Below, piece by piece: positions 47,207 to 59,401 of a DNA stretch of 64,000 nucleotides. The first letter of the stretch is position 1. Every line of letters begins with the position of its first letter. This DNA is from Mya arenaria. Lineage: Eukaryota > Mollusca > Bivalvia > Myida > Myidae. The notes beneath the pieces are model-generated. The model was given only the letters and a program-made list of their open reading frames with translations. It had not been told where the DNA came from and ran no database searches. The translations under genes and the position numbers were made by a program. Location: the NCBI RefSeq assembly GCF_026914265.1, contig NC_069130.1, positions 41,904,429-41,968,428 on the forward strand, read 5' to 3'.

Positions 47207-47213
47207 TATCAAG

Positions 47214-47695
47214 ATTTAGACTACTAGTATCATCTCATTCACTGGAAATAGAGACTGGTCGATATACTTATATTAACAGAGAAAACAGAAAATGTAAACT
47301 TTGTTCACATGACATTTTGGAGTCTGAATATCATTTTCTACTTTGTTGTACAGCCTATTCAGATCTTAGACAAAAATATCGTATTAAATTTAATTGGCCA
47401 AAAATGGCTAAATTTAAATATTTGATGTCAGTAAAGAGGGATTTATTTTTACAGAACTTTATATATAGTGCTATGAAATTAAGACAAGAAACGCTAGAAG
47501 TTAAGCTGCTTCTATTGGTTATAGTTTCGTATATATTAATAGATTATTGCCTTTGTAAATAGATATGTTAGGTCATCACATGATTGCTTTATTATTATAC
47601 TTTTGTGTTTTGGCCATAAGTAGATAGTTTGTAAATGGCCAAAGGCAAACATGCCGATTCGCCAGTAAACTCTTGAATTATAAAATTATAGTATA
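47214..47695 (+). mobile_element. 5'-truncated LINE 3' fragment, unit 7 copy
   Basis: Copy of 36470-36935 (CKLCSHDILESEYHFLLCC), with a longer C-terminus retained (FIYSAMKLRQETLEV). LINE 2 is inserted exactly at its 5' border. Confidence 0.75.
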
Positions 47696-48199
47696 ATTCA
47701 CATTAAAGACTAAATGTAATTTTGATAATAAGCGATTCATTTAGAATCCGTCCAGCAATTATATTGACGTAATCAGTTAATATATGTATATTTCAGTTTG
47801 GCTTCTTTTAAATTGCGAAAAAATAACACGAAAAACAGACGGGTAAATGTGTGTTATTGCTATCATTCTAAAGCATTGGTAAATTTGCTAATATCACACA
47901 ACACATCATTTATTTGGCGCATAATGTTTTGAATTAAGACGGCGATACCGAATGTAAAAAATACGATAGTGAATTCTGAGTTTTTCGCAGTTTTATTTCA
48001 ATGACAAACCAAAAAACGTTTGGACGACGATTTGCGACTAAGTTCTTAACAAGACAATCTTTTATCGACGAATGGAACCTTATAAAAAATCCAATAGTTG
48101 ACTGAAAACTGAAGAAACAATGACAGCTTCTATACTATTTCTAGTGTTGCTGGTTTATTAGTTGTTGTTGTTGTTGTTGTTATGTTCCTGTGCTCAATA

Positions 48200-48440
48200 T
48201 TTGAAAGGCCAAGACTGTTCAGACGCCACTGAATCATCTCAAATGCAGCCCAATTAGACCTTTCATCAACCAATTAGACATTGACAATCGGATGAGTGAT
48301 TATTGTTTGACAATAATGTTTGTCAGATTGTGATGAAACTTTTACATGGTATAGAACCCAGAGCAATATTCATGGCGACGGTGCAGATGAAAAAGATTAC
48401 TATTGACATAACTAATCGTGTCTGAAAATCTGAGATAATT
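48200..48440 (-). promoter_or_regulatory. Orphan upstream module (B type) in unit 7
   Basis: Near-identical to 37430-37680; see that entry. It is preceded by a short GTT repeat at 48159-48180. Confidence 0.5.
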
Positions 48441-48879
48441 CAAGTCAGAGTCAAAAATTATTAATTTTATTTCTTGTATGATAAAACCACGACAAACATC
48501 TCGTAATTCAAAAATGTCTGGAATTAGTATGAGACTCAACATTTTTTTATCAATAAATATAAGAGTTATAGGTCCGTGGATTCATAAATTTTATAATTAA
48601 ATAAGTCCAATCAAATTACAGTGAAAAACAGTGCCCAGATGGTCCTTACTTAACCATCTTTAGTATTCAGCCCATAGCTTGGGTCATTCCTAATGATATG
48701 GACATACTTATAGCAAACATTGGAGACAAGTTAATATATAACACCAAATAATTATAGCCTTAGCTTAGAGGTTTCCCCGAATTATGTCTTTCATGATACG
48801 TTAATATGAGCTTTGCCATCATTTATTAACCTGCGCTGCATCGTTCAGAGTTCATCTGGACTATGGCGTCCAAGATACG

Positions 48880-48980
48880 ATAACCGTTTATCTAGGCTCT
48901 GTCGTTCGTGATACGTTTACCTGGGCGCTTCCGTGCGTGATGCGTTTATCTAGGCTCTGTCGTTCATGATACGTTCACCT
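48880..48980. repeat. 29-bp satellite, contracted to about 3 copies
   Basis: Flanks match those of the 55-copy array at 38125-39715 (left GCGTCCAAGATACGATA, right ATACGTTCACCTGTAATA). The two ends of the long array are preserved and the middle is missing. Confidence 0.85.
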
Positions 48981-49659
48981 GTAATATTTGTCGTGAGTCT
49001 TTATCCCCAAATTTCAAACACATTATTCAAACAATACCCTTTAAACATTTTTGGATGTAAAATACTTTTTAAACAGTCTTTGCAAATTAAACTCCTGGCC
49101 CCAATATCATAAAAATACTCAGGTCAACTCTAATTCTACAGCAAACACTATGTTTGAGTATTTTTCAAACAACATTGAGTTGTACTCAATTGCATTTATT
49201 GCTGTAGAAAAAATCTTAGGAATCTTGACCAAAGTGATTAATGAACATAGTCTATACGAGAAAGCAATTTTAAAGGTGTGAACAACATATAAGGGTTTTA
49301 ATACCTTTTGATTCTATGCAGTAATATGAGTTGAGACTGAGATTGAGATATGACTTAAGTATTTATGTGATATTTCGTCCTGTAAAATACCAAAACAGCA
49401 AAAATATTATTAATAAAATTACAAAACAAAACACTTAATTCAAATTTCTACGATATGATATCAAGCTTTTGATTTTAGCACAATTAGTAGCAAAAAGATC
49501 TTTTATTTTTTTGGTTAAAAACAAACAAACCCCATTTGACAACATATATTGCCGGTCGTAATATATCATTTATAAACGTTTCAAAAAATGACCTTTTCTA
49601 CCCACTTCATAAAACTACTATTGCTTTGAAAGATAATATTGGTTTCTGTCTGCATGTCT

Positions 49660-50103
49660 TCTAATGACAATAAAGTTTATATGGATACAATCTAATATTC
49701 TACTAATGTTATCTCATTAAAAGTCTCTTTCATCTTAAACATCGCCATGAATATTGCTCTTGGTCCAATACCTTATTAAACTTTCATCACAATCAGACAA
49801 ACAATATTGTCCAGCAATAATCACTCATCAGATTGTCAATGGTTAACACTAATTGTTTGATGAGCGGCTAATTGGACCGCGTTTGAGAACATTTTAATGT
49901 TGACCTGAGCGGCTAATTGGAATTCATTTGAGGTGTTCAGCGGCCATCACAGTGTTGACTTGAGCGACTCTTAGAGACCACAGCTTGAGCTGAACTATCT
50001 GCACACATTTGACATATAAAAACCAGGCGATCTCCAGAGCTTCATCAGATCCTTTCCAATCTTGTTCGTGTATACAGCTTCAACTTTACTGCTTTATTTC
50101 AAC
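49660..50103 (+). promoter_or_regulatory. Promoter module of Cdc25 copy 8, mosaic
   Basis: Same layout as copies 6 and 7, with a TATAAAAA box at 50015-50022. It carries about 57 extra bases (49858-49916) that match the copy 3 promoter (GATGAGCGGCTAATTGGACC then TTTGAGAACATTTTAATG) before resuming type II sequence at CGGCTAATTGGAATTCATT. The ATTGG plus TTTGA pair is thus present twice. Confidence 0.62.
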
Positions 50104-51781
50104 ATGCCTCCTCAGAGTTTGGATTTTTGTTCCGTATCGCCTTTGGCCCTCCGGTATGTATTAAAGTAAGTACATTTGCATACATCTTTTAGTTTTTACT
50201 GAGTAAAACCCTCATTAAAATCCGGGATTTCGTACTTCAGACATGACAGGACATAACTTGCGAAACACAGCACTCTATCAAAGTTTTATTCAATCTTATA
50301 CAAACTGGCATTCAATACTGCCAGATTATTGGCAAAATCGGCATTAAATATTGATATATTTTTAAATACATCTGGGGTTCTATGCTTACACCGAGTTTGT
50401 TAGACACGGTCGTTAACGTTTAATCCATGGTAAAAAAATACAGTGCAAGGACTTAAACAAAATTGTGTCTTTTTGTGAATTTCCCAGTGTAGTAATTAAT
50501 TAAAGTCATTATGTTTCCGTTGCTAAAGGGACAATTCTTTAATTATAGAAAGAAGCTGTTATTTGATGAAGGAAACACTACTGCCGAAAATGAAACTCAA
50601 GTTGAGAAACTATTCACCAAGAACTTCGAAGAATGTTCATCAGACGTCACCGCCGCTCAACAGGAACGAAAAAGACGCAGAACATCTGAAAACACACCAA
50701 CGTCATCGCAACATCATGACGTCATGGTAGCCGATTCTCCCGTGAGTGACGTCATTCGGGCTGTTGAGCGGTTGTCGACGAACTCTGACCTCGTGGCCGA
50801 CGGGTCACGTGATAACGCTCTGCCGACAATTGCGGGCAAACATAAAGACCTCAAGGCCATTGCATCTGAAACGGTAAGATTATTTTAATGTTTAATATCG
50901 TGTACTGAATTGTTCAGGGCGTTTGTACTTTAAATGTTCACCCAAACTGAATTACTGTCTTTCGTGCACATATAAGTATTGCCAACTTCTTTATCCAACC
51001 CAGCGTTTTCAATATATTATATTGTATATATTTGTTTAAGTATCATGAAAAAAATGTAATGAGTAAAGGTGTCTTGGATATCCTCATAAAACAATGCTAT
51101 ACCTTTTCAGATGACAGCGGTACTAAACGGCGAGTACGACCACCATATTGATCACATGACCGTCATAGACTGCAGATACCCGTACGAGTTCGATGGAGGC
51201 CACATCCGGGGTGCCATTAATCTCTACACCAAAGACGCCGTCCAGAACTTTCTGAAGGAGACTGTGACGTCATCAGATAAGAATCACGTGATCGTTTTCC
51301 ACTGCGAGTTCTCATCAGAACGTGGTCCTAAGATGTACCGCCATCTTAGATCACTGGACCGTGACTTAAACAAAGATTTTTACCCGCAACTGAACTTTCC
51401 AGAGGTTTACCTCTTGGAAGGCGGATACAAGGCGTTTTACCAGCAGTACGAGGTAATTTATGTTTGACATGTTGATAAGAATGGGAAATGTGATGTTAAA
51501 CGGACATATATATATATTCCAGAGTGATTTAAAGAAGAGTGATTTAATTTTGTATCATTATTTGTTCTGTAGTTAAACCATTTCATGCGTAAAATAATGT
51601 CACCATTTTGTTATTGCAGAACCATTGCTTCCCCCAGCGGTATGTCCCCATGTTGCACGAGGAGCACGCAAAAGACTTACGTCACTTCCGGGTCAAGTCC
51701 AAGTCCTGGGCAGCAGGTGATAAACCGCGTCACAGGTCACGTATGGATAAAACCGGGAGAACCTTCCGACTCGCTTTCTGA
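50104..51781 (+). CDS. Cdc25-like phosphatase, copy 8 (type II, intact)
   Basis: Exons 50104-50153 (or to 50165 with a good GTAAGT donor), 50549-50873, 51111-51452 and 51620-51781 give 292 aa (296 with the longer exon 1). Both donors keep the frame, so two N-terminal forms are possible. Exon 2 has QERKRRRTSENTPTSS and VADSPVSD. Exon 3 has VIDCRYPYEFDGGHIRG and HCEFSSERGP. Exon 4 has FRVKSKSWAAGDKPRHRSR. It is more diverged from 6 and 7 than they are from each other (NGEYDHH, NFLKETV, DLNKDFYPQ). AATAAA lies at 52223-52228. The AGCTG hairpin found after other copies is missing. Confidence 0.9.
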
Positions 51782-51954
51782 TTGGTCATTCATTAATGTT
51801 ATATGTCGTGACATCACAGAATACTTAAGGCATGCCTCTTCACCAGCAGAATGAATACGACAATATACGTCACAGGTTAGACATCATAAACACCGCCGGG
51901 AGACAGATCAGTAAACTTCAGAACAAATAAATAAGTGATTGTAAAAAAAACCAC

Positions 51955-52027
51955 TGGTTCCGCTGGGGCTCGAACCCAGGACCTTCTGCGTGTTAAGCAG
52001 ACGTGATAACCACTACACTACGGAACC
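51955..52027 (-). tRNA. tRNA-Val (anticodon AAC, on a UAC-type body)
   Basis: Identical to the tRNA at 42680-42752 except for one base at position 34, changing the anticodon loop from TTTACAC to TTAACAC. All stems pair and a T8 terminator follows (51943-51950 on +). After A34 to inosine editing it would read GUU/GUC/GUA. The surrounding roughly 100 bp matches the unit 7 insert. Confidence 0.93.
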
Positions 52028-52534
52028 TGATATGTTAGATACGTATGTAAATCACATTATGCAAATAATTATTTTATGTACATTGTATTGTTATTTTCTT
52101 TCACATTTTACTTGCTACCTCTTCCAAAACTGTTAAAGTTTACAGAGTTATTTATATATTGCGTATAAGTAATTTGTGCTTATTTTTGTTAGTGACATGT
52201 GTTATTGTTATATATGTTTATGAATAAAGATTATATTTAAGATTGTCATCAGTTTTAAATATATTTAAAGGTGCGATTGTTCAATACTAACTGTCAATGT
52301 CGCCTTGCTAAACGAGCCCACAAACTACTTTAAAAACTTGAATATAATGCATGCAATTAGTGGGTACAACTTAAATCGGCGGATATGCACCAACTAGAAA
52401 GTAATAATAATATCAGTAATAGTTATTGTTTATGTTTGGTCTTCTGAACAACCCTGTGCCGATATTAATGTAGCTTAGTGTTTAGCGCGATATGGCTCTA
52501 TATTAGCCAGCGTTCATTCGCGAACCGCTTAATA

Positions 52535-52870
52535 TAACATAAAATAACATAAGTTTTATTAGCATTAATGTTGTGGCAACATCATAGCCATACCAAAAAT
52601 AACATACAATGAAATACAGTGGTACAAGTACACAAGAACACAAACTTTTACACGGAAGAAGAGTGAACATTTAATTTCCACTTCTGTCGCAAAATGAAAA
52701 TTATACAAACTTTGATACATTTAGAAGTAATTTTGGCGATGTAGTTATCATAAGGTTTTCGAATTTTGTTAATGTTGGCCATCTGCAGTAAAAATTGCTT
52801 AAATACTTTTTTCGCAGTTCTCTGTGTTTAGGGCAAACTAGAAGAAAATGGTATTCACATCATTAATCTA
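52535..52870 (-). mobile_element. 5'-truncated LINE 3' fragment
   Basis: The minus-strand 3' UTR has GGCTATGATGTTGCCACAAC and an AATAAAACTTATGTTATTTT tail. Upstream is a degenerate Cys/His region (antisense GGGCAAACTAGAAGAAAATG). It is inserted at the GCGAACCGCTTA point where units 6 and 7 have another LINE fragment. Confidence 0.65.
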
Positions 52871-53280
52871 AATGATATTTTAATAGTAAGCGATTAAACT
52901 AGAATCTGTTCATCAATTATGTTGACGGAATCGGTTATATGTATATTTCGCTTATTTTGAAAATGTGTGTTATTGCTATCTTTCTAAAGCATTACTAAAT
53001 TTATTAAAACCACACAACACATCAATAATTTGGCGCATGATGTTTTGAATTCAGACGGCGATACTGAATGTTAAAAATAAGATAGTTAATTCTGATTTTT
53101 TTTCGCCTTTTTTATTTCAAAGACAAACCAAAATAACATTTGGACGACTATTGGCGACTAAGTTCTTAACAAAACAATCTTTTATCTTTTAATGGAACCT
53201 TCTGAAAAATCCATTAGTTGACCGAAAACTAATGAAACAACGGCAGCTTCTATAATATTTCGAGTGTTGCTGGTTTATTA

Positions 53281-54240
53281 TTGCGCGGGCGCATCGGCGC
53301 CCGGCGCATATATTGATTGTTTTAGCAGTGTCCCTGGTGCAATGGGCTTGCGCATGCGGCGTTTTCATTTTTTTGATCGCGCATGCGCCGTTTCTTACCG
53401 TCCGCTCTCGGATAATTCCGAAGCAGTTCGTCATTAGACTGGTTCCTGTTCGATTTTGCAATAGAAGATTGGTAATCTTCTAATATGTGAAGCTTAGAAA
53501 ATATAAGGCAAATTAAAACCAGAGATTTTTTTAAATAACTCTTTTAGAGAAAAAATATCATAAATGCACAGTTGTTGAGAAAACTTTTCTTTTTTATTTA
53601 AATATTTTTACATAAAAGAATAAACCACGAATGCGCAGAATGTATATTACAATAATCTTAGAAAATCGGTGAACCAGTCTATTTTCTGATACCCGGTTAT
53701 GACACGTACGGGTCAGATGCAAGCGTCCAGTAGACTAGGGATATCGAGGTCAACACGCTGGCGGTTGGGGAAAGGTATTTTCATTTTCTTTTTACATAGT
53801 GAACTGAAAAACTATTGTTATTTTATATTTATCATTTTAAAAGCAGGTTTTGTGTCTTTCGATTTAAACAGTAGAACGTTTTTTTTGCGGTATTCCTTCT
53901 TTCATTTTGGACAACATTAAAGGCTTTTCCAAATTGCGTCATTAAAACCAGGAATGATAGCCGTCCAATGAAAACGCTTCTTGCATTTCAGACATAGGCG
54001 AGTGTGTGGTCAAGGTCAAAATTGCGAGAGGGTGATTCGAAGTGAAATACCGCAACAAAAACGTTCGATTTGGACATTAACGCGTCTAACTCAATGAGTC
54101 ACAATGGTAGGGATGATATTTCAAGCCCTTCTTTGTAATGCATACGCAAAGTTTGCATGTCAGTCTGTATGTAACGAGTTTAAGGTGATTTGTTTGTAGT
54201 CATTAAATTTTTGCATCGTTTTCATTATGCACCAGTTATT
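53281..54240. other. Start of a roughly 7.7-kb block foreign to the tandem unit
   Basis: Homology to the unit breaks at TTGCTGGTTTATTA (53280) and resumes near 61010 (TTGTTGTTGTTATG). The first 130 bp are GC-rich with GCGCATGCGGCG / CGCGCATGCGCCG self-complementary words. The frames here are short and unconvincing, and I see no gene. Confidence 0.5.
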
Positions 54241-54242
54241 AT

Positions 54243-55292
54243 TTTAGACTAATGCATCAGTCAATTGAAACCACGCCCCCCCCCCCCGGTCAGGGGAATA
54301 GCGAGGACCCTGACCATAGTTTCAGCCAACATTGGCTAAAATCCCGTCCTGCGAGGATGAACAGATGGTTTAATCTCGCCAAATGCCCCCGGCCCCCGCA
54401 CCACAGGGACCCTAGGTAAGGCCCATTCCCTGCTTTATTTAAAGCGAAGACATAACCATCCCATTCACCCGGCAATGCAGGGCCACCTGAAAGTTAAAAA
54501 CATGGTCCATTTCCCCGGCTATCCCCGGTATACCCCCGGACCTTGGGGTCGTGGTTACAATTGACTGTAGTCTAAAATTATAGACGTGTTATACGGGATT
54601 CTTACAATCCCTAACGTCTAAACGGGAATGTGCAAAAAACAGGGGTGTTTTAAAAATATTGAAATTGTTTTAAGTGAAGTATTTTATGGTTGAAATTGAT
54701 CAAAAAGAGTTATACTCATATTTTACCATGCAAGTGAAATGTGAAATGTTATTTTGCACTAAACAAGCATTTAATGCATTAAAAGAAGTTGTTAACCTTT
54801 CCAATAAATCGAAAGTTGTCTGACACAGACAACAATTATGCGAAGGGAAACAACTCAATACAATCGTAATAACTCGGCCTCCTCCGACAAAGCTTCGAGA
54901 TAGACCTCGTTATACAATCATAACAACTCGGCCATGGCCGAAATGTTCCGAGCGATTTAAAACTGTGCCCTGAAGCCTTGCAGGTGCCCTTCATGTATAT
55001 ATCGTTATGTTTTGACCGAATGAAATGAAGAAAAGCCGTCAAACTCATAATTATAAGTTGGATATTTATTTTTTGTGTACGGAACTAATATAAAATAACA
55101 TTATCTGGTAATATTTCTTGATTTTATAATATTTTATAGATGCTATATGCTTTAACCCGGAATCCTGATCGGAACAACTACCCACTTTTGATACTAAACA
55201 ATTTGTACGTGGAGGATTTGCCATATCAAAAATCATATAAAAAAAATCCGTTAACGTACAATTATTTGGACTACAATTGACTGGTGCATTAG
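54243..55292. mobile_element. GC-rich foldback MITE, possibly nested pair
   Basis: The left end (TTTAGACTAATGCATCAGTC) is inverted at 54560-54580 (TTGACTGTAGTCTAAAATTA) and again, better, at 55267-55292 (TTGACTGGTGCATTAGTTTAAA). The internal C-run and CCCCCGGACCTTGGGG block match 834-1143. Either a roughly 330-bp element sits beside a solo end, or a 1.05-kb element contains a shorter one. A direct repeat of TACAATC...AACTCGGCC occurs at 54857 and 54914. Confidence 0.5.
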
Positions 55293-55299
55293 TTTAAAA

Positions 55300-56970
55300 T
55301 AATAAACATGTCTCAATAAAATGTACATTTATATTTATCATCCTACATTCCAGTTTCTACCACAAGAGTTGTAAATATTGAACAGATAGGGCCTCATCTT
55401 CAAGATGAAAACTGCAAAAAATGGCCACCAACAATAATGGGCCAGGACTGAGGAGTTCCAAGAAATGAGTATTCTTCAGCCCACAAATATCAGTGCTGCC
55501 CCACTGCCCAAAACCAGGTTTGTTCTCTTTCTTAGTTTCCTGTTAACTTTATGGTTTCAGAACAAAAGCCAGCATTCATATTGAAAATGAAATCCCAAAC
55601 CTTCTGCATTTTGTGTTGTTATGTAAACCAACTAAAGGTAGGCAAATCTTTTGCTTTAAAGTTTTTAACTGCAACTTTAAATAGCATTGCTTTTGGTATT
55701 AACATTCAACCTTTAATAAAACAAAAACATATGGATGTTTCAATGCATTTCAATAAATAATTGAATGTATTTACAATTATTCACAATTTCATATAATGTT
55801 TAAAAAATATTAACTCTACAAGCTTACATTATTTCACAATATAATCTTTTTTAGACATCATTTTGATATTTATTTCGCACAAAATACATGACCTATAAAC
55901 AAGCCTTCCTAAAATTAATAACATTTTTTCACTTTTTCTAACAAAATTGCTTAACTCAATAGCTGAATAAATGAATGAAATCATTACTTGTATATAAATA
56001 CTTAATCTTAATTATTATTATGCAATTCATGCATCAATCTTTGATTTTTATAACCTGATTCAGAATTGACATCAAATTGCAAATTACCTGTCAATTCACA
56101 TTTCGAATAAAGCTTATGAAATCAACCTTGAAACCTAACAACTTCACCTCAGTTTAATGTTTAGAGTTATTTTATTTCTCATGTTTCATGTTATTAGGTC
56201 TTCAGTGCTACATTCACTTATCATGATATCATAACAAACTCCTTTCATATCTTTTTAGAGTGTGGCAACAAGTAAATGGACCTTGACAAATGTCCTCTAT
56301 GTTAGAGCCAGTCCCTTACACAAGTGGCCTACTTTTGCACAGCTGAGGACGCAGCAGTAGGTATGAAATGCGGAAACTGTTCCAACTTGATCTTCAACAG
56401 TTGAGTTACTCCTCATCACAATACCTGAACTGAAAACAATCGGTGACGATCCTGCACTTCACTTCTACCTCACAGTGCTCTTCCCTATAAACACTAGAGG
56501 AAGTTTGAAAATGAAAAACTTGTCATTGCAAGTGTGAAAGGACCAATTGATTCTTAACGAAACAACCTGCCTCAATGCTTTAGCTGACACTACATCAAGT
56601 CAACACAAGGCAATTTGTTTTTCTCGCAACATGACCGGTATGTTGAATCTGATCAAAATTGTACACAAACACTGGTCAAGAATATAGAAATACAAGTTGT
56701 ATGATCAGTAACCTAAAATATTCTTGAATATTTGAACATAATAAAAGAGTATTTGTTAAAGTTATACATATTGTGTGTAGTGTAGGTAAGATCAATGTCA
56801 AGGTTATTTTGGCTAAAAAAAGGAAAATGAGTCTTGATTCATAACATAGATGAAATAGCAAGCCTTAAGTATTTTCGATAAAGTGATACATATATTTTGT
56901 GGTGATTTCATAACCTTGTTTCACTGTTTTTGAAGAGAAAACACATGTTATAAATATATTATCACATTTG
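55300..56970. other. Unassigned sequence with exon-like scraps
   Basis: Short mixed-composition stretches after acceptor-like sites (about 55350-55520 and 56260-56650) look more coding-like than their AT-rich surroundings, but all frames are interrupted and I recognise no family. Confidence 0.3.
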
Positions 56971-56977
56971 TGTTTTT

Positions 56978-59075
56978 TAGCTCGACTATTTATGTCTCCC
57001 CCTCTCTGGGGGAGACATATTGTTTTTGCCCTGTCCGTCAGTCCGGTAGTCCGGTAGTCCGTCAGTCCGTCAGTCCGTACGTCACACTTCGTTTCCGATC
57101 GATAACTGGAAAACCGCATGACCTAGAATCACCAAACTTGGTAGGGAGGTTGGTCGTGAGGTGTAGAGGATCCCTATTGTTTTTGGGGTCACTAGGTCAA
57201 AGGTCAAGGTCGCGGCGACCCCCAATATAAAAAACATTTCTGCTCAAAATCTTGAGAACGGTTTGACCTAGGTTCACCAAACTTGGTAGGGAGGTTGGTC
57301 ATGAGGTGTAGAAGATCCCTATTGTTTTTGGGGTCACTAGGTCAAAGGTCAAGGTCGCGGCGACCCCCAATGTAAAAAACATTTCCGCTCAATATCTTGA
57401 GAATGGTTTGACCTAGGTTCACCAAACTTGGTAGGGAGGTTGATCATGAGGTTTAGAAAACTCCTATATTTTGGGGGGTCACAAGGTCAAAGGTCAACGT
57501 CGCTGTGACCTCTAATGTAAAAAAATATTTCCGTGCAATATCAGGAGAATGCTTTGATCTAGGTTCACCAAACTTTGAAGTGAGGTTGGTCATGATGTCT
57601 AGATGATCCCAATTGTTTTGGGGGTAACAAGGTCAATAGTCAAGGTCGTGGTGACCTTCCATGTAAAAATCATTTGCGTGTAATATCTTTATGTCTCCCC
57701 CATTCATGGGGAGACATATTGTTTTTGCCCTGTCCGTCAGTCAGTCCATCAGTCTGTCAGTCAGTCAGTCAGTACGTCACACTTCGTTTCCGCCCAATAA
57801 CTATAGAACTCTTAGACCCAGGAACTTCATACTTGGTATGCTAGTTGGTCATGACTAGTAGATGACCCCTATTGAATTTGGGGTCACTAGGTCAAAGATC
57901 AGGGTCAACGTGACCTTGAGGTGAAGAAACGGTTTCCACTCAATAACTAAAGATCCTTTGGGTCCAGGAACTTCATACTTGGTATGCTAGTTGTTCATGA
58001 CTATTAGATGACTCCTATTGATTTTGAGATCAAAAGGTCAAAGGTCAAGGTTACCTTCAGGTAAAAAATGTTATGTTGGCAGTGACCTTAAGCTTAAAAA
58101 TGGTTTCTGCTCAATAACTAAAGAAAGCTTGTACCCAGGAACTTCATAGTTGTTCATGACTAGTAGATGACTCCTATTGATTTTGAGATCAGTAGGTCAA
58201 TGGTCAAGGTCACCGTGACCTTGAGGTGAAGAAACTGTTTCCGCTCAATAACTAGAGAACGCTTGCAACCAGGAATTTCATACTTGGTATGCTAGTTGGT
58301 CATGACTAGAAGATGACCCATATTGATTTTGAGATCACTAGGTCAAAGGTCAAGGTTGCCATGACCTTGAAGTGAAGAAAAAGTTTCCGCTCAATAACTA
58401 AAGATCCTTTGGTTTCAGGAACTTCATACTTGGTAAGCTAGTTGTTCATGACTATGAGATGACCCCTATTGATTTTCAGATCAAAAGGTCAAAGGTCAAG
58501 GTTACCTTCAGGTAAAAAATGATACGTTGGCGGTGACCTTAAGCTTAAAAATGGTTTCTGCTCAATAACTTAAGAACGCTTGTACCCAGGAACTTCATTC
58601 TTGGTACGCTAGTCGGTCATGACTAGTAGATGACCCCTATTGATTTTGAGATCAGTAGGTCAAAGGTCAAGGTTGCCATGACCTTGAGTTGAAGAAATGG
58701 TTACCGCTCAGTAACTAAAGAACACTTGCACCCAAGAACTTAATACTTGGTATGCAAGTTGGTTATGTAGATGATCCCTATTGATGTTGTGATCAGTAGG
58801 TAAAAGGTCATGGTCACGATGACTGTGAGCTGAAAAATGGTTTCCGATCAATAATTGAATAACGCTTGCGCCCAGGAACTTCATACAATGCAAACTTCGT
58901 TTACATTTTCCATGATTAATCAACAACACTTTCTTCTCTTCACTATTTAATATAATCGAATAAACCAAACTTCACTGTTGGTTTGTCTCCAGTCCAAAGT
59001 TACAAATTTCATGTCCATCATTTATTTTTTCTCAGCTACGACCACACAATAGGGGAGACAAGCGCTTTTTCAAAA
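56978..59075. repeat. Dispersed 'ggggagacatatt' repeat, two units
   Basis: Unit A starts at about 56992 and unit B at 57690. Both begin with a short hairpin (CTCCCCC...GGGGGAG or CCCCCATTCATGGGG), then ACATATTGTTTTTGCCCTGT, a (CCGTCAGT)n run and CACTTCGTTTCCG. Each continues with tandem subrepeats of about 125-190 bp carrying AGGTCAAAGGTCAAGGTC and AACTTCATACTTGG or CACCAAACTTGG. There are three to four subrepeats in A and about seven in B. It is non-coding, a widespread type in molluscan genomes whose mobilisation I cannot name. Confidence 0.7.
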
Positions 59076-59401
59076 AAGCAATCTCTAGTTATATTTCCAT
59101 ACACATTAAGTGATCAACTTCCTAGTCATACCACTATCAACCTGCATCACATTCTGCTCATCATTCTTATATCTTATGCCTTAAAAGTGCATAATGCATG
59201 ATGATTACATAATGTTTATTACCTATAAGTGTCAGTATATGCTAAACTTGTTTCCTTTGTTTAAAACATCCTGCATGCCTATAAATCATCTACGCCACAG
59301 AACAAGGAAAATGACAATAATAATGATGATCAGACTTCTTTCTTTGAGCTCATGTATAACCAACTTCTTTTAGTTTATGTTAAAAGTATTTTTTTAATTG
59401 T

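Larger units (their letters stand above)
43517..47213 (-). mobile_element. LINE 2, 5'-truncated APE-type non-LTR retrotransposon
   Basis: The element spans 43524-47206 with target duplication TATCAAG (43517-43523 and 47207-47213). Unit 6 shows the empty site (TTATCAAGATTTGGAC near 36463-36478). On the minus strand it starts in the last part of ORF1, continues through a complete ORF2, and has a roughly 200-bp 3' UTR with GGCCAAAGGC and an AACTTGAAAC repeat tail. The ORF2 is uninterrupted over more than 1,100 codons, so the insertion is young. Only the 5' truncation inactivates it. Confidence 0.93.

Noticed and set aside
47131-47695. Twin-priming inversion as origin of the head-to-head LINE pair
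   Set aside because: The + strand fragment already exists without LINE 2 in unit 6, and LINE 2 has its own target duplication.
53189-53461. 90-codon minus-strand frame in a GC-rich patch
   Set aside because: No motif or splice context, crosses the breakpoint of the inserted block, and is explained by GC-rich self-complementary words.
56970-57230. 86-codon frame in the dispersed repeat
   Set aside because: It consists of (CCGTCAGT)n and subrepeat translation; the family is non-coding.
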